Source of the DNA: an uncultured Cocleimonas sp.
GTDB lineage: Bacteria; Pseudomonadota; Gammaproteobacteria; Thiotrichales; Thiotrichaceae
DNA: 13,291 nt
Reading direction: 5' to 3'
Assembly: GCA_938041705.1 (NCBI GenBank)
Contig: CALISP010000114.1
Location: 1 to 13,291, forward strand
The number at the start of each line of letters is the position of its first letter. Position 1 is the stretch's first letter. A program made the translations under genes and the position numbers. This document shows, piece after piece, positions 1 through 6,743 of the stretch. A model generated the notes under the pieces. The model was not told the origin of the DNA, searched no databases, and saw only the letters and a program-made list of their open reading frames with translations.

Positions 1-425
1 ATTCCGATTTTAACTTCTTCAGGAGTAATAACACCCGGACAGTTAGGGCCTACAAGAACTGTTTTGCTTCCCATCTTACGCATACGATCACGAGTTTTGA
101 TCATATCTGCAACAGGAATACCTTCAGTGATACAAATAACCAAATCAAGTTCAGCATCTACTGCTTCATCAATCGCGGCTGCAGCAAAACGAGGCGGTAC
201 GTATATTACAGAAGCGTTAACACCATGCATTTCTTTTGCGTCTTTAACAGTGTTGTAAACCGGAACGCCTTGCACTTTTTGGCCTTCTTTGCCAGGTGTT
301 ACACCTGCAACAAAACAATCTCTACCGTATGCATAATCTAAACATTGAGTCGTGTGGAATTCACCAGTGTTACCAGTGATTCCTTGAGTAACAATGCGTG
401 TATCTTTGTTTATTAAAATAGACAT
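1..425 (-). CDS. sucD: Succinyl-CoA synthetase alpha subunit (5' part; gene runs off the left edge)
   Basis: SucD is the alpha subunit of succinyl-CoA ligase (ADP/GDP-forming), the TCA-cycle step that interconverts succinyl-CoA and succinate with substrate-level phosphorylation in the cytoplasm. The 141 residues present begin MSILINKDTRIVTQGITG and cover the N-terminal CoA-binding Rossmann domain. They include the GNTGEFH stretch, VAGVTPGKKG, the ITEGIP segment and the GPNCPGVITP motif typical of the family. The phosphohistidine, which lies further C-terminal, is outside the window. The start ATG at 423-425 has an AAGGAG ribosome site a few bases upstream. It lies 12 bp after the sucC stop, so the two subunits are translated from one mRNA. 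The assignment rests on strong similarity to the known E. coli protein. Confidence 0.97.
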   Translation of the reverse strand, partial: MSILINKDTRIVTQGITGNTGEFHTTQCLDYAYGRDCFVAGVTPGKEGQKVQGVPVYNTVKDAKEMHGVNASVIYVPPRFAAAAIDEAVDAELDLVICITEGIPVADMIKTRDRMRKMGSKTVLVGPNCPGVITPEEVKIG

Positions 426-437
426 ATGTACTCTCCT

Positions 438-1601
438 TTATGCTTTAACTGCAGCAACAATTTTTTCTGCTGCATCAGCCATAGTAGTAGCTGTTTGTAA
501 TTTAACATCAGACTCATCAAGAATCTGGCGACCTTTTTCAACGTTGGTGCCTTCAAGACGAACAACTAATGGTACTGTCATATCTACTTGTTGGGCCGCA
601 GCTACGATACCTTCAGCAATAACATCACATTGCATAATTCCGCCGAATATATTAACTAAAATACCTTCAACGTTTTTATTACCCAGCATAATCTTAAACG
701 CTTCAGTAACCTGTTCTGCATTTGCTCCTCCACCGACATCAAGGAAGTTAGCTGGATCACCACCATATAACTTGATGATATCCATTGTAGCCATAGCAAG
801 ACCTGCGCCATTAACTAAACAACCGATATTGCCATCTAATGAAATGTAAGAAAGATCCCATTTAGATGCTTCGATTTCGTTATCATCTTCTTCATCCAAG
901 TCACGATAAGCAAAGATTTCAGGTTGACGATAAAGTGCGTTTGAATCGATGTTAAATTTAGCATCAAGAGCAATAACACGTTTGTCACCAGTAACGACTA
1001 ATGGATTGATTTCTGCTAGTGAAGCATCAGACTTAACAAATGCCTCATATAGACCAGCTAAAAAATCAGCTCCCTCAGCAATTGCTTCTGCAGGGATCCC
1101 AATTTTGGCACATACGTCTTCTGCTTCTGCTCGGTCTAAACCGTCAGTAGGATCAACATATATTTTTAAGATTTTTTCTGGTGTATGTTCAGCGACTTCT
1201 TCAATATCCATGCCACCTTCAGAACTACACATCAACACAACTTTTTGTGTTTCACGGTCTACTAAAGCACCTATATATAGTTCATCAGCAATGTCTGCGC
1301 CTTCTTCTATATAAAGACGTTTTACTTCTTTACCTTCTGCGCCTGTTTGCGGAGTTATTAATTGCATGCCTAATATCGCATCTGCGTATTCACGCAATTG
1401 CTCCATTGAGGTAGCAACTTTAACACCGCCACCTTTTCCGCGACCACCTGCGTGAATTTGTGCTTTAACTACCCAAACATTACCGCCTAGTTCTTCGGCC
1501 GCTTCAACGGCTTCGTCAACTGAAAAGCAAGCAATACCACGTGGAGTCGTAACTCCATATTTTCTCAGAATTTCTTTACCCTGATATTCATGTACGTTCA
1601 T
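438..1601 (-). CDS. sucC: Succinyl-CoA synthetase beta subunit
   Basis: This is the beta subunit of succinyl-CoA ligase, which binds the nucleotide and, with SucD, makes the active enzyme. The 387 residues match the family's usual length (388 in E. coli). The N-terminal ATP-grasp domain begins MNVHEYQGKEILRKYGV and contains the nucleotide-binding KAQIHAGGRGKGGG stretch at residues 46-59. The C-terminal ligase domain shows the GGGAN motif and ILVNIFGGIMQCD at roughly residues 285-327. The start is the first Met of the conserved N-terminus; its ribosome site (AGAGA) is weak. It is the first gene of the sucCD unit: immediately upstream is a 278-bp divergent intergenic region, so sucCD is not directly behind sucAB as in E. 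coli. No frame damage is seen. Confidence 0.97.
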   Translation of the reverse strand: MNVHEYQGKEILRKYGVTTPRGIACFSVDEAVEAAEELGGNVWVVKAQIHAGGRGKGGGVKVATSMEQLREYADAILGMQLITPQTGAEGKEVKRLYIEEGADIADELYIGALVDRETQKVVLMCSSEGGMDIEEVAEHTPEKILKIYVDPTDGLDRAEAEDVCAKIGIPAEAIAEGADFLAGLYEAFVKSDASLAEINPLVVTGDKRVIALDAKFNIDSNALYRQPEIFAYRDLDEEDDNEIEASKWDLSYISLDGNIGCLVNGAGLAMATMDIIKLYGGDPANFLDVGGGANAEQVTEAFKIMLGNKNVEGILVNIFGGIMQCDVIAEGIVAAAQQVDMTVPLVVRLEGTNVEKGRQILDESDVKLQTATTMADAAEKIVAAVKA

Positions 1602-1837
1602 TGTTTTCTCTAGTAATTAGTGAAAGTTTATAAGTTGGTGCCTGTATCTATATGCTTTGATTAATATATAAATCACATAGAGCAGGACATCATACTACAA
1701 TTATTTTCTGGCAACAGGCTAAGAGGGATATTATATGGCCTGTAATGAGCTTTTTTTTAATGACGATAATTGATATAAGAAATCTTATTCTTGTTTTAAG
1801 ATAAAAATGGTAATTCAACGCCTATTTTTAAATATCG

Positions 1838-1847
1838 TGCGTATAAT
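1838..1847 (+). promoter_or_regulatory. Possible sigma-70 -10 region for the PP0621-pilS-pilR unit
   Basis: A perfect TATAAT lies at 1842-1847, preceded by TG at 1838-1839 (one base further than in a classical extended -10). It is about 33 bp before the PP0621 start. No good -35 hexamer is seen at 16-18 bp spacing, so the call is tentative. Elsewhere in this 278-bp divergent region (1602-1879) there are TAAGA-type inverted half-sites at 1776-1787 and 1797-1802. There is also an ACAGGC/GCCTGT pair (1714-1719, 1738-1743) followed by a T8 run at 1751-1758. I could not pick a convincing sucC promoter. Confidence 0.35.
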
Positions 1848-1879
1848 TACATTTTTTTAAATTTATTAGAGTTTATTTT

Positions 1880-2146
1880 ATGATTGGACGGCTATTTCTC
1901 ATTCTCGTTCTGCTGGCAGTCAGCTTGTATGTTGTAAAATACATTCGTACGAAGCTGGATGAAACGCAAAAACGCATAGATAAAGAGTCTGATAATGAAA
2001 ATAATGACTCAAATACTACTAACCAGAATACAAAAAAACTAATGGTTAAATGTCAACAATGTGGTCTGCATATTCCAGAGAAAGAAGCGATCAAACAAGG
2101 GGATAATATATTTTGCAGCTTGGAGCACGCCAAAAAGGAGCTTTAG
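1880..2146 (+). CDS. PP0621 family small membrane-anchored protein with Cys motif
   Basis: This is an 88-residue protein. Residues 1-20 (MIGRLFLILVLLAVSLYVVK) form a single N-terminal membrane helix. A charged, Asn-rich linker follows, then a compact C-terminal motif, KCQQCGLHIPEKEAI...FCSLEHAK. It supplies CxxC plus a later C-x3-H, a pattern that suggests a small metal-binding knuckle. This layout is that of the uncharacterised PP0621 family, which often sits just before pilS in gammaproteobacteria. Its function is unknown; the cytoplasmic Cys motif could bind zinc, but that is inference. The gene overlaps the start of pilS by 34 bp when the TTG at 2113 is used, which implies coupled translation with the PilS/PilR two-component system. 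Confidence 0.85.
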   Translation: MIGRLFLILVLLAVSLYVVKYIRTKLDETQKRIDKESDNENNDSNTTNQNTKKLMVKCQQCGLHIPEKEAIKQGDNIFCSLEHAKKEL

Positions 2147-3774
2147 ACACACATCTAGGGGGAATTCATTCTCCAGATCTAGTCGTAACTTCAGACCCTT
2201 GGGCCCCACTTCAGCTCTACAGTATATATCGCTTGATTCTGGCGGGAATATTTTTAGTTTTTTCACTAACAGATATTTCTTCTGCAGAAATCGGAACATC
2301 TAAAAGTCATCTATTTTCTATAGCGGTTAACGCATATTTAGGTTTCGCATTACTGGGAGTTTTTCTATCTCATATACGAAAGCCAAGCTCTTCTAAACAA
2401 CTTTACTTTAATTCCTTTACAGACATAGTATTTCTATTATCGGTGGTATTCACGAGTGGAGGCTTAAGTTCTGGTTTAGGAATATTAATCCTATTACCTG
2501 TTATTTTGCCAAATATATTAAATCCAGGGCAAATTTCACTTTTATTGTCAGCTTCAACCGTTCTCGCTTTAATGGGTCTGCAAGCATTCATGCAAACTCA
2601 GATAAAAGATGGATCTTATGAAGTATTTCATACTGGCGTCTTATGTTTATTTATTATGGTTATTTCATGGGTTGCAGGCAGTTGGTTTGAAAAGGCCTCC
2701 TTGACCGCTGAAATAGCTAAACGTCGTGGTATTGATTTAGAAAACTTATCTCAATTAAATCAATCTATTCTTGACCAACTACAAACCGGAATTATTGTAC
2801 TTGACCATAATGCTACTGTTAGGCACCTAAATCCAACGGCCTGGGACATGTTAGGCCAGCCTGAAGATTGGCGCTCTAATCATTTATCCGACTATGCGCC
2901 GGAATTAAGTAATCATTTGGAGTATTGGAAAGCAAATGTCGCTCCTAAGGTTGCAAGCTATGACCTTAAACATTGGAAATCAACAGAATTTACTTTGAGA
3001 CTATCTCAATTAGGTATACGCAACCAAGGGGTTGTATTGATGTACATTGAAGACACGCGTATCCAAAGAGAAAAACAACAAGATGTTAAAATGGCCTCTC
3101 TAGGCCAACTCACCGCAAATATTGCTCATGAGATTCGTAATCCTCTTGGTGCAATTAGTCATGCCGCACAATTATTGTCTGAATCGCCTGATTTAGATAA
3201 AGCGGATGAACGTATGATCCAAATCATTCAAGCGAATTCAAAACGAATGAATGGCACCATTGAAAGCGTACTCAACTTATCACGTAAAAATAACCCTAAA
3301 CGAGAAAACATCCGTTTAAAGCTTTGGTTAAATGAATTTATAAGCGATTTTGTTATGCAATCTTCATTAACAAAAAAACAAATTGGTTTATTTTTAGATA
3401 TGCCAGATGCATCGATTCAGTTTGATCCTACTCATTTACATCAAGTGATGTGGAACCTATGTCGTAATGCTGAAAAATACGCTCGTGAAAATGTCTCTGA
3501 GTTAACGATTGATATTCAAGGCACGCATCCTAGCCATACCAGAGATATTGTCTTGAGTGTAATTGATAACGGTAAAGGTGTTCCTGATAAAAATATCGAA
3601 AGACTATTTGAGCCCTTTTTTACGACTAGTTCACAAGGTGAAGGAACGGGTTTAGGTCTTTTCATGGCAAGAGAGCTTTGTCTAAGTAATAGCGCTTCTC
3701 TTGAATATATAAAACTTCCTGCAGGTGGAAGTTGCTTTAGATTGATTTTTTTACAGTCTAAATTAGATAGTTAA
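2113..3774 (+). CDS. pilS: Type IV pilus two-component sensor histidine kinase PilS
   Basis: PilS is a membrane histidine kinase that phosphorylates PilR to control pilin expression. From the TTG at 2113 it has 553 residues, against about 530 in Pseudomonas. Hydrophobic helices fill residues 35-192, consistent with the six-helix PilS sensor region. A PAS-like segment follows at about 215-320. The HisKA domain shows IAHEIRNPL with the phospho-acceptor His339. The ATPase domain shows the N-box NLCRNAEKY (N452), the G1 box DNGKG (485-489), the F box LFEPFF (498-503) and the G2 box GEGTGLGL (509-516). The start is uncertain. TTG 2113 has AAGGGG 9 bp upstream, whereas the better AAGGAG at 2135-2140 has no in-frame ATG, GTG or TTG near it. 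The identification is firm because pilR follows 43 bp later. Confidence 0.93.
   Translation: MQLGARQKGALDTHLGGIHSPDLVVTSDPWAPLQLYSIYRLILAGIFLVFSLTDISSAEIGTSKSHLFSIAVNAYLGFALLGVFLSHIRKPSSSKQLYFNSFTDIVFLLSVVFTSGGLSSGLGILILLPVILPNILNPGQISLLLSASTVLALMGLQAFMQTQIKDGSYEVFHTGVLCLFIMVISWVAGSWFEKASLTAEIAKRRGIDLENLSQLNQSILDQLQTGIIVLDHNATVRHLNPTAWDMLGQPEDWRSNHLSDYAPELSNHLEYWKANVAPKVASYDLKHWKSTEFTLRLSQLGIRNQGVVLMYIEDTRIQREKQQDVKMASLGQLTANIAHEIRNPLGAISHAAQLLSESPDLDKADERMIQIIQANSKRMNGTIESVLNLSRKNNPKRENIRLKLWLNEFISDFVMQSSLTKKQIGLFLDMPDASIQFDPTHLHQVMWNLCRNAEKYARENVSELTIDIQGTHPSHTRDIVLSVIDNGKGVPDKNIERLFEPFFTTSSQGEGTGLGLFMARELCLSNSASLEYIKLPAGGSCFRLIFLQSKLDS
2135..2140 (+). promoter_or_regulatory. Strong Shine-Dalgarno-like AAGGAG without an obvious start codon
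   Basis: AAGGAG sits inside the last codons of the PP0621 gene, at the spot where a ribosome site for pilS would be expected. No ATG, GTG or TTG in the pilS frame follows at a workable distance. The next in-frame codons are GCT, TTA, GAC, ACA, CAT and CTA, and the next TTG falls inside the first membrane helix. The site may be chance, may support re-initiation, or may mark a non-standard start. Confidence 0.3.
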
Positions 3775-3817
3775 AAATATAATAAATAAGAAAAATAAAC
3801 AATTAACGAGAATTAAA

Positions 3818-5224
3818 ATGACGCAACGTGTATTAGTAATTGATGATGAACCAGATATTCGCGAGCTTTTAGAACTCACTCTTTTAAGAATGGGACTAGA
3901 AACTGCCACAGCTGGAACCGTACAAGATGCCCTATTAGAAATTCAAAACTTTAAACCTGATTTATGTCTGACAGATATGAAATTACCAGATGGAACAGGA
4001 TTTGATGTAGTCAGATACATTCAACGCGAATTTCCTCACATCCCTGTTGCAGTAATTACTGCCTTTGGAAGCATGGATGCTGCTGTTGAAGCTCTCAAAG
4101 CAGGTGCTTATGACTTTGTATCAAAACCTGTTGATTTAGCCAAGTTACGCGACTTAGTACAAACAGCTCTAAAACTTTCTCAGAAAAACGATTTCAATAC
4201 TGCTCCCGGTGAAGCTGGTTCGAGTGATGTATCTAATCCTATCATTGGTCAGTCGGCTGCAATTGAACAATTGAAAACAACAATTGCAAAACTCGCTAGA
4301 AGCCAAGCACCTGTCTTTATCTATGGTGCTTCAGGTACGGGTAAAGAATTAGTGGCTAAACAGATTCATGAACAATCCCCAAGATCTTCAGGAGCATTTA
4401 TTCCTGTCAACTGTGGTGCAATCCCTGAAAGTCTAATGGAAAGCGAGTTTTTTGGACATAAAAAGGGTAGTTTTACTGGTGCAATTGAGGACAAACAAGG
4501 TTTGTTCGCAGCAGCACATCACGGTACTTTATTTTTAGATGAAGTGGCTGATTTACCATTAAGCATGCAGGTAAAGTTACTTCGTGCTATTCAGGAAAAG
4601 GCAGTAAAAGCTGTGGGTGGAGTTGAGGAAGTAAGTATCGATACTCGCATACTTAGTGCCACACATAAAAATTTAGAGGATGAGGTTGAAAAGGGTAACT
4701 TTAGACAAGATTTATACTATCGCTTAAATGTTATAAAACTTGATGTTCCTTCATTAGAAGAACGAGGTGACGACATTCTGCTTTTGGCTGAACATTTTCT
4801 TGAACTAATAGCTGAACGTTGGCAAATGTCGAAAGCTGAATTATCGAATGATTCGATTAAAATACTCTCTACTTATAGCTTTCCGGGAAATGTTCGCGAA
4901 TTAGAAAATATCTTAGAAAGAGCATGTACTTTAGCTGATGGTGAGTTTATAGAACCTGGCGACCTTCAACTAAGTTCTATAAAGAAAAGATCAAACATAA
5001 ATGTTCAAGAAAACAACCTTGGGAATAATGACCTTTATGACTTTGAGCAAAATAGTAACTTCTCTTCAGAAGCTCCTGCAGCTCATTTAAATGAAAAAGA
5101 TCAAATCATCAATGCCTTGAATAAAACACGATGGAATAGAACGGCAGCTGCAAAAACGCTAGGAATGACTTTCAGACAATTACGTTATCGTATTAAGAAG
5201 TATGAATTAGATCAAAATTTATAA
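3818..5224 (+). CDS. pilR: Sigma-54-dependent type IV pilus response regulator PilR
   Basis: PilR is an NtrC-family activator that, once phosphorylated by PilS, drives sigma-54 transcription of the pilin gene. The 468 residues hold three domains. The receiver has an acidic pocket D9-D10 and phospho-acceptor D53 in LTDMKLPDG. The AAA+ domain has Walker A GASGTGKE (170-177), the sigma-54 contact loop GSFTGA (217-222, Ser in place of the first Ala), Walker B GTLFLDEVADL and the FRQDLYYRLNV sensor region. The C-terminal Fis-type helix-turn-helix (about 432-465) reads RTAAAKTLGMTFRQLRYRIKK. It lies 43 bp after pilS, with a weak ribosome site (ACGAG) before the ATG, and is the last gene before a strong terminator. 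No pilus structural genes are in the window, so its targets are elsewhere. Confidence 0.95.
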   Translation: MTQRVLVIDDEPDIRELLELTLLRMGLETATAGTVQDALLEIQNFKPDLCLTDMKLPDGTGFDVVRYIQREFPHIPVAVITAFGSMDAAVEALKAGAYDFVSKPVDLAKLRDLVQTALKLSQKNDFNTAPGEAGSSDVSNPIIGQSAAIEQLKTTIAKLARSQAPVFIYGASGTGKELVAKQIHEQSPRSSGAFIPVNCGAIPESLMESEFFGHKKGSFTGAIEDKQGLFAAAHHGTLFLDEVADLPLSMQVKLLRAIQEKAVKAVGGVEEVSIDTRILSATHKNLEDEVEKGNFRQDLYYRLNVIKLDVPSLEERGDDILLLAEHFLELIAERWQMSKAELSNDSIKILSTYSFPGNVRELENILERACTLADGEFIEPGDLQLSSIKKRSNINVQENNLGNNDLYDFEQNSNFSSEAPAAHLNEKDQIINALNKTRWNRTAAAKTLGMTFRQLRYRIKKYELDQNL

Positions 5225-5252
5225 ATGAATAATGGTTTTCATACATTCTTTT

Positions 5253-5289
5253 ATACGAAAAGCCCACAATAAATGTGGGCTTTTCGTAT
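5253..5289. terminator. Bidirectional rho-independent terminator between pilR and the FadL-like gene
   Basis: A perfect 16-bp stem pairs 5253-5268 with 5274-5289 around the 5-nt loop ATAAA. The inner part is GC-rich (GCCCACA/TGTGGGC), flanked by AAAA on the left and TTTT on the right, so an RNA from either strand gives a hairpin followed by U residues. It lies between two converging genes and can end both. Confidence 0.92.
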
Positions 5290-5324
5290 TACACTCTTAA
5301 ACTTCAGTAAGTTTTAATAAATGA

Positions 5325-6398
5325 TTACTTAAAGCTTTTAGCAAACTTTACACCAACTGTTACAACATGGTTATCTTTAAAAGGCAATGACCCTGATGAT
5401 GCAGTTGTTACAGTATCGCCAAGCTCTCTGTATTGAATACCGATACTTGTCATTAAACCATCTTTAGATGTGAACTTACCACCAAGAGCAATTCCTCTCT
5501 CACCGTCTTGTGGAGAAAACGGGCTCGACGGTACACCGTTACTTGGTTCATAATTCAACGTTACGGATGCACTAAAAGAATCACTAAACTTACGCCCAAC
5601 ACCCAGTTTATACACTGTAGTGTCATCAAAATTTGACAGTTGTGTAGTACCCAAAAGACTTACTTGAGAATCAGACCATTTAGATCGACGAACGCTACCA
5701 AAAAGAAGCGTATTTTCTGCTATGCCGGATTGCAATTCTAAGGTCAATGCTTCTGGCGAACCTGATGTTGTATTGCCACCAAGACTAAAACCGTTATTCA
5801 CTGCTGGATTAGAATTAGTAGTTTTGTGAGAAAATTCTAAATCTGACTCATACGTAAGACTTGCACGAAGTGCTATTTTAGGTATTGAATAAGCAGCACC
5901 AACTATGAAGCCTGTATCAGAATCAGTTGCTATAAAAGTATTACCTGGAGCGCCGTTAGGTGTCAAATCAGCATTTGCTTTTCGTCGTTGATAATTAAGA
6001 CCACCAAAGGCACTAATTTTTTCTGTTGCCTTATAATGGCCCAAAGCAATGTAAGACTTCGCACTTATCGAACCGCGTAAAGCGCTTCCTATTACATTGT
6101 AATTAACATCAACTCCAACAGGCTGAGTATTTGCCATAAACCCAATGCCAAACTTATCGTTTATTTGATGTTTATAAGCAAACTTTAAAGTATCAACTTC
6201 ATCTGCAATGTTTGCACTTGGTGCAAAAGTGGTTCTTACGGTAGGGTCAGCTCTAGCAAAAGTTAATTCAGCATAATTACCTTCTTCAAATAAGAAGCTT
6301 GGGCTGAATACTAATCTATCTAATCCTGCTACACCAAAAGCAGTAGAACTAACGAGAACAGCTGATACAGCCGTGGCAATTTTTATTGTGTTTTTCAT
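5325..6398 (-). CDS. FadL-superfamily outer membrane transport protein lacking the N-terminal hatch
   Basis: This is a 357-residue outer-membrane beta-barrel of the OmpP1/FadL/TodX superfamily, which passes fatty acids and other hydrophobic molecules across the outer membrane. I start it at ATG 6396-6398 because AAAGGAG lies 8 bp upstream and the product then begins with a clear signal peptide (MKNTIKIATAVSAVLVSSTAFG). The frame stays open to an ATG at 6431, but that codon overlaps the predicted -10 box. The mature part begins AGLDRLVFSPSFLFEEGNYAEL and alternates amphipathic strands to the end (FKDNHVVTVGVKFAKSFK). Classical FadL (about 446 residues) carries an N-terminal plug with an NPA motif; that section is absent here. 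The last residue is Lys, with Phe just before it, which is unusual for a barrel C-terminus. A lipase gene diverges from it. The substrate is not known. Confidence 0.85.
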   Translation of the reverse strand: MKNTIKIATAVSAVLVSSTAFGVAGLDRLVFSPSFLFEEGNYAELTFARADPTVRTTFAPSANIADEVDTLKFAYKHQINDKFGIGFMANTQPVGVDVNYNVIGSALRGSISAKSYIALGHYKATEKISAFGGLNYQRRKANADLTPNGAPGNTFIATDSDTGFIVGAAYSIPKIALRASLTYESDLEFSHKTTNSNPAVNNGFSLGGNTTSGSPEALTLELQSGIAENTLLFGSVRRSKWSDSQVSLLGTTQLSNFDDTTVYKLGVGRKFSDSFSASVTLNYEPSNGVPSSPFSPQDGERGIALGGKFTSKDGLMTSIGIQYRELGDTVTTASSGSLPFKDNHVVTVGVKFAKSFK

Positions 6399-6422
6399 GG
6401 GTACGTCTCCTTTGTACGAATC

Positions 6423-6450
6423 ATTATGCATAAGGCTTACACTAGGTCAA
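6423..6450 (-). promoter_or_regulatory. Sigma-70 promoter of the FadL-like gene
   Basis: On the minus strand, TTGACC (6445-6450, -35) and CATAAT (6423-6428, -10) are separated by 16 bp, each one or two bases from consensus. Transcription would start near 6416. That leaves only about 18 nt of leader and puts the AAAGGAG ribosome site (6407-6413) almost at the 5' end of the mRNA. Confidence 0.6.
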
Positions 6451-6621
6451 GAGTTGTGATGCCTTTACACGAAAAAAACAGAACAGTTGCTCTTTTTTTG
6501 GTTTTTAGTAAGATATGGCTAACTTTTTTACCAAAATACACTATGCTAACGGTGTTAATTAGTTAACTGTTGGTTTAGAAAACAAGTTTTGGCTTAAAAC
6601 TCTTAAATTTTACATATAAAC

Positions 6622-6721
6622 TATAATACTGATTCACTCTTGTGAGTGTCGCTAATCATGTAATAGACATGATAGTAGTTATTAAACTCACAAATTGTGT
6701 GCAATTAGGTACACAACCTAA
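6622..6721 (+). promoter_or_regulatory. TATAAT box and inverted-repeat-rich leader of the lipase gene
   Basis: TATAAT at 6622-6627 would start RNA near 6634; no clear -35 is seen. The next 90 bp contain successive inverted repeats: CACTC/GAGTG (6635-6639, 6644-6648), ATCATGT/ACATGAT (6655-6661, 6667-6673), CACAA/TTGTG (6689-6693, 6695-6699) and TTAGGT/ACCTAA (6705-6710, 6716-6721). The last competes with TTGTGT/ACACAA (6695-6700, 6711-6716). They could be operators or a folded 5' leader. The ribosome site AAGGA (6733-6737) stays outside them. Confidence 0.4.
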
Positions 6722-6743
6722 CAACAATTTTTAAGGAAATAAC

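Larger units (their letters stand above)
6399..6743. other. 345-bp divergent control region between the porin and lipase genes
   Basis: The left end holds a good sigma-70 promoter for the porin gene (6423-6450, minus). The right end holds a TATAAT for the lipase gene (6622-6627) and a series of inverted repeats (6635-6721). In the middle is an AT-rich section with GTTAA-N4-TTAAC (6554-6567), which could be an operator half-pair. I see no reading frame here. Confidence 0.6.

Noticed and set aside
394..849. Open frame of 151 codons on the plus strand across sucC
   Set aside because: It lies antisense inside the well-supported sucC gene, has no ribosome site and looks like composition shadow. 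The antisense frames at 949-1314 and 1181-1414 are rejected for the same reason.
1714..1758. ACAGGC/GCCTGT pair followed by T8 as a plus-strand terminator
   Set aside because: The stem is only 6 bp with an 18-nt loop, and there is no plus-strand gene upstream for it to end.
2039..2303. Overlapping frames on both strands at the PP0621/pilS junction
   Set aside because: The frames at 2039-2299 (minus) and 2061-2303 (plus) overlap two recognised proteins and show no family features.
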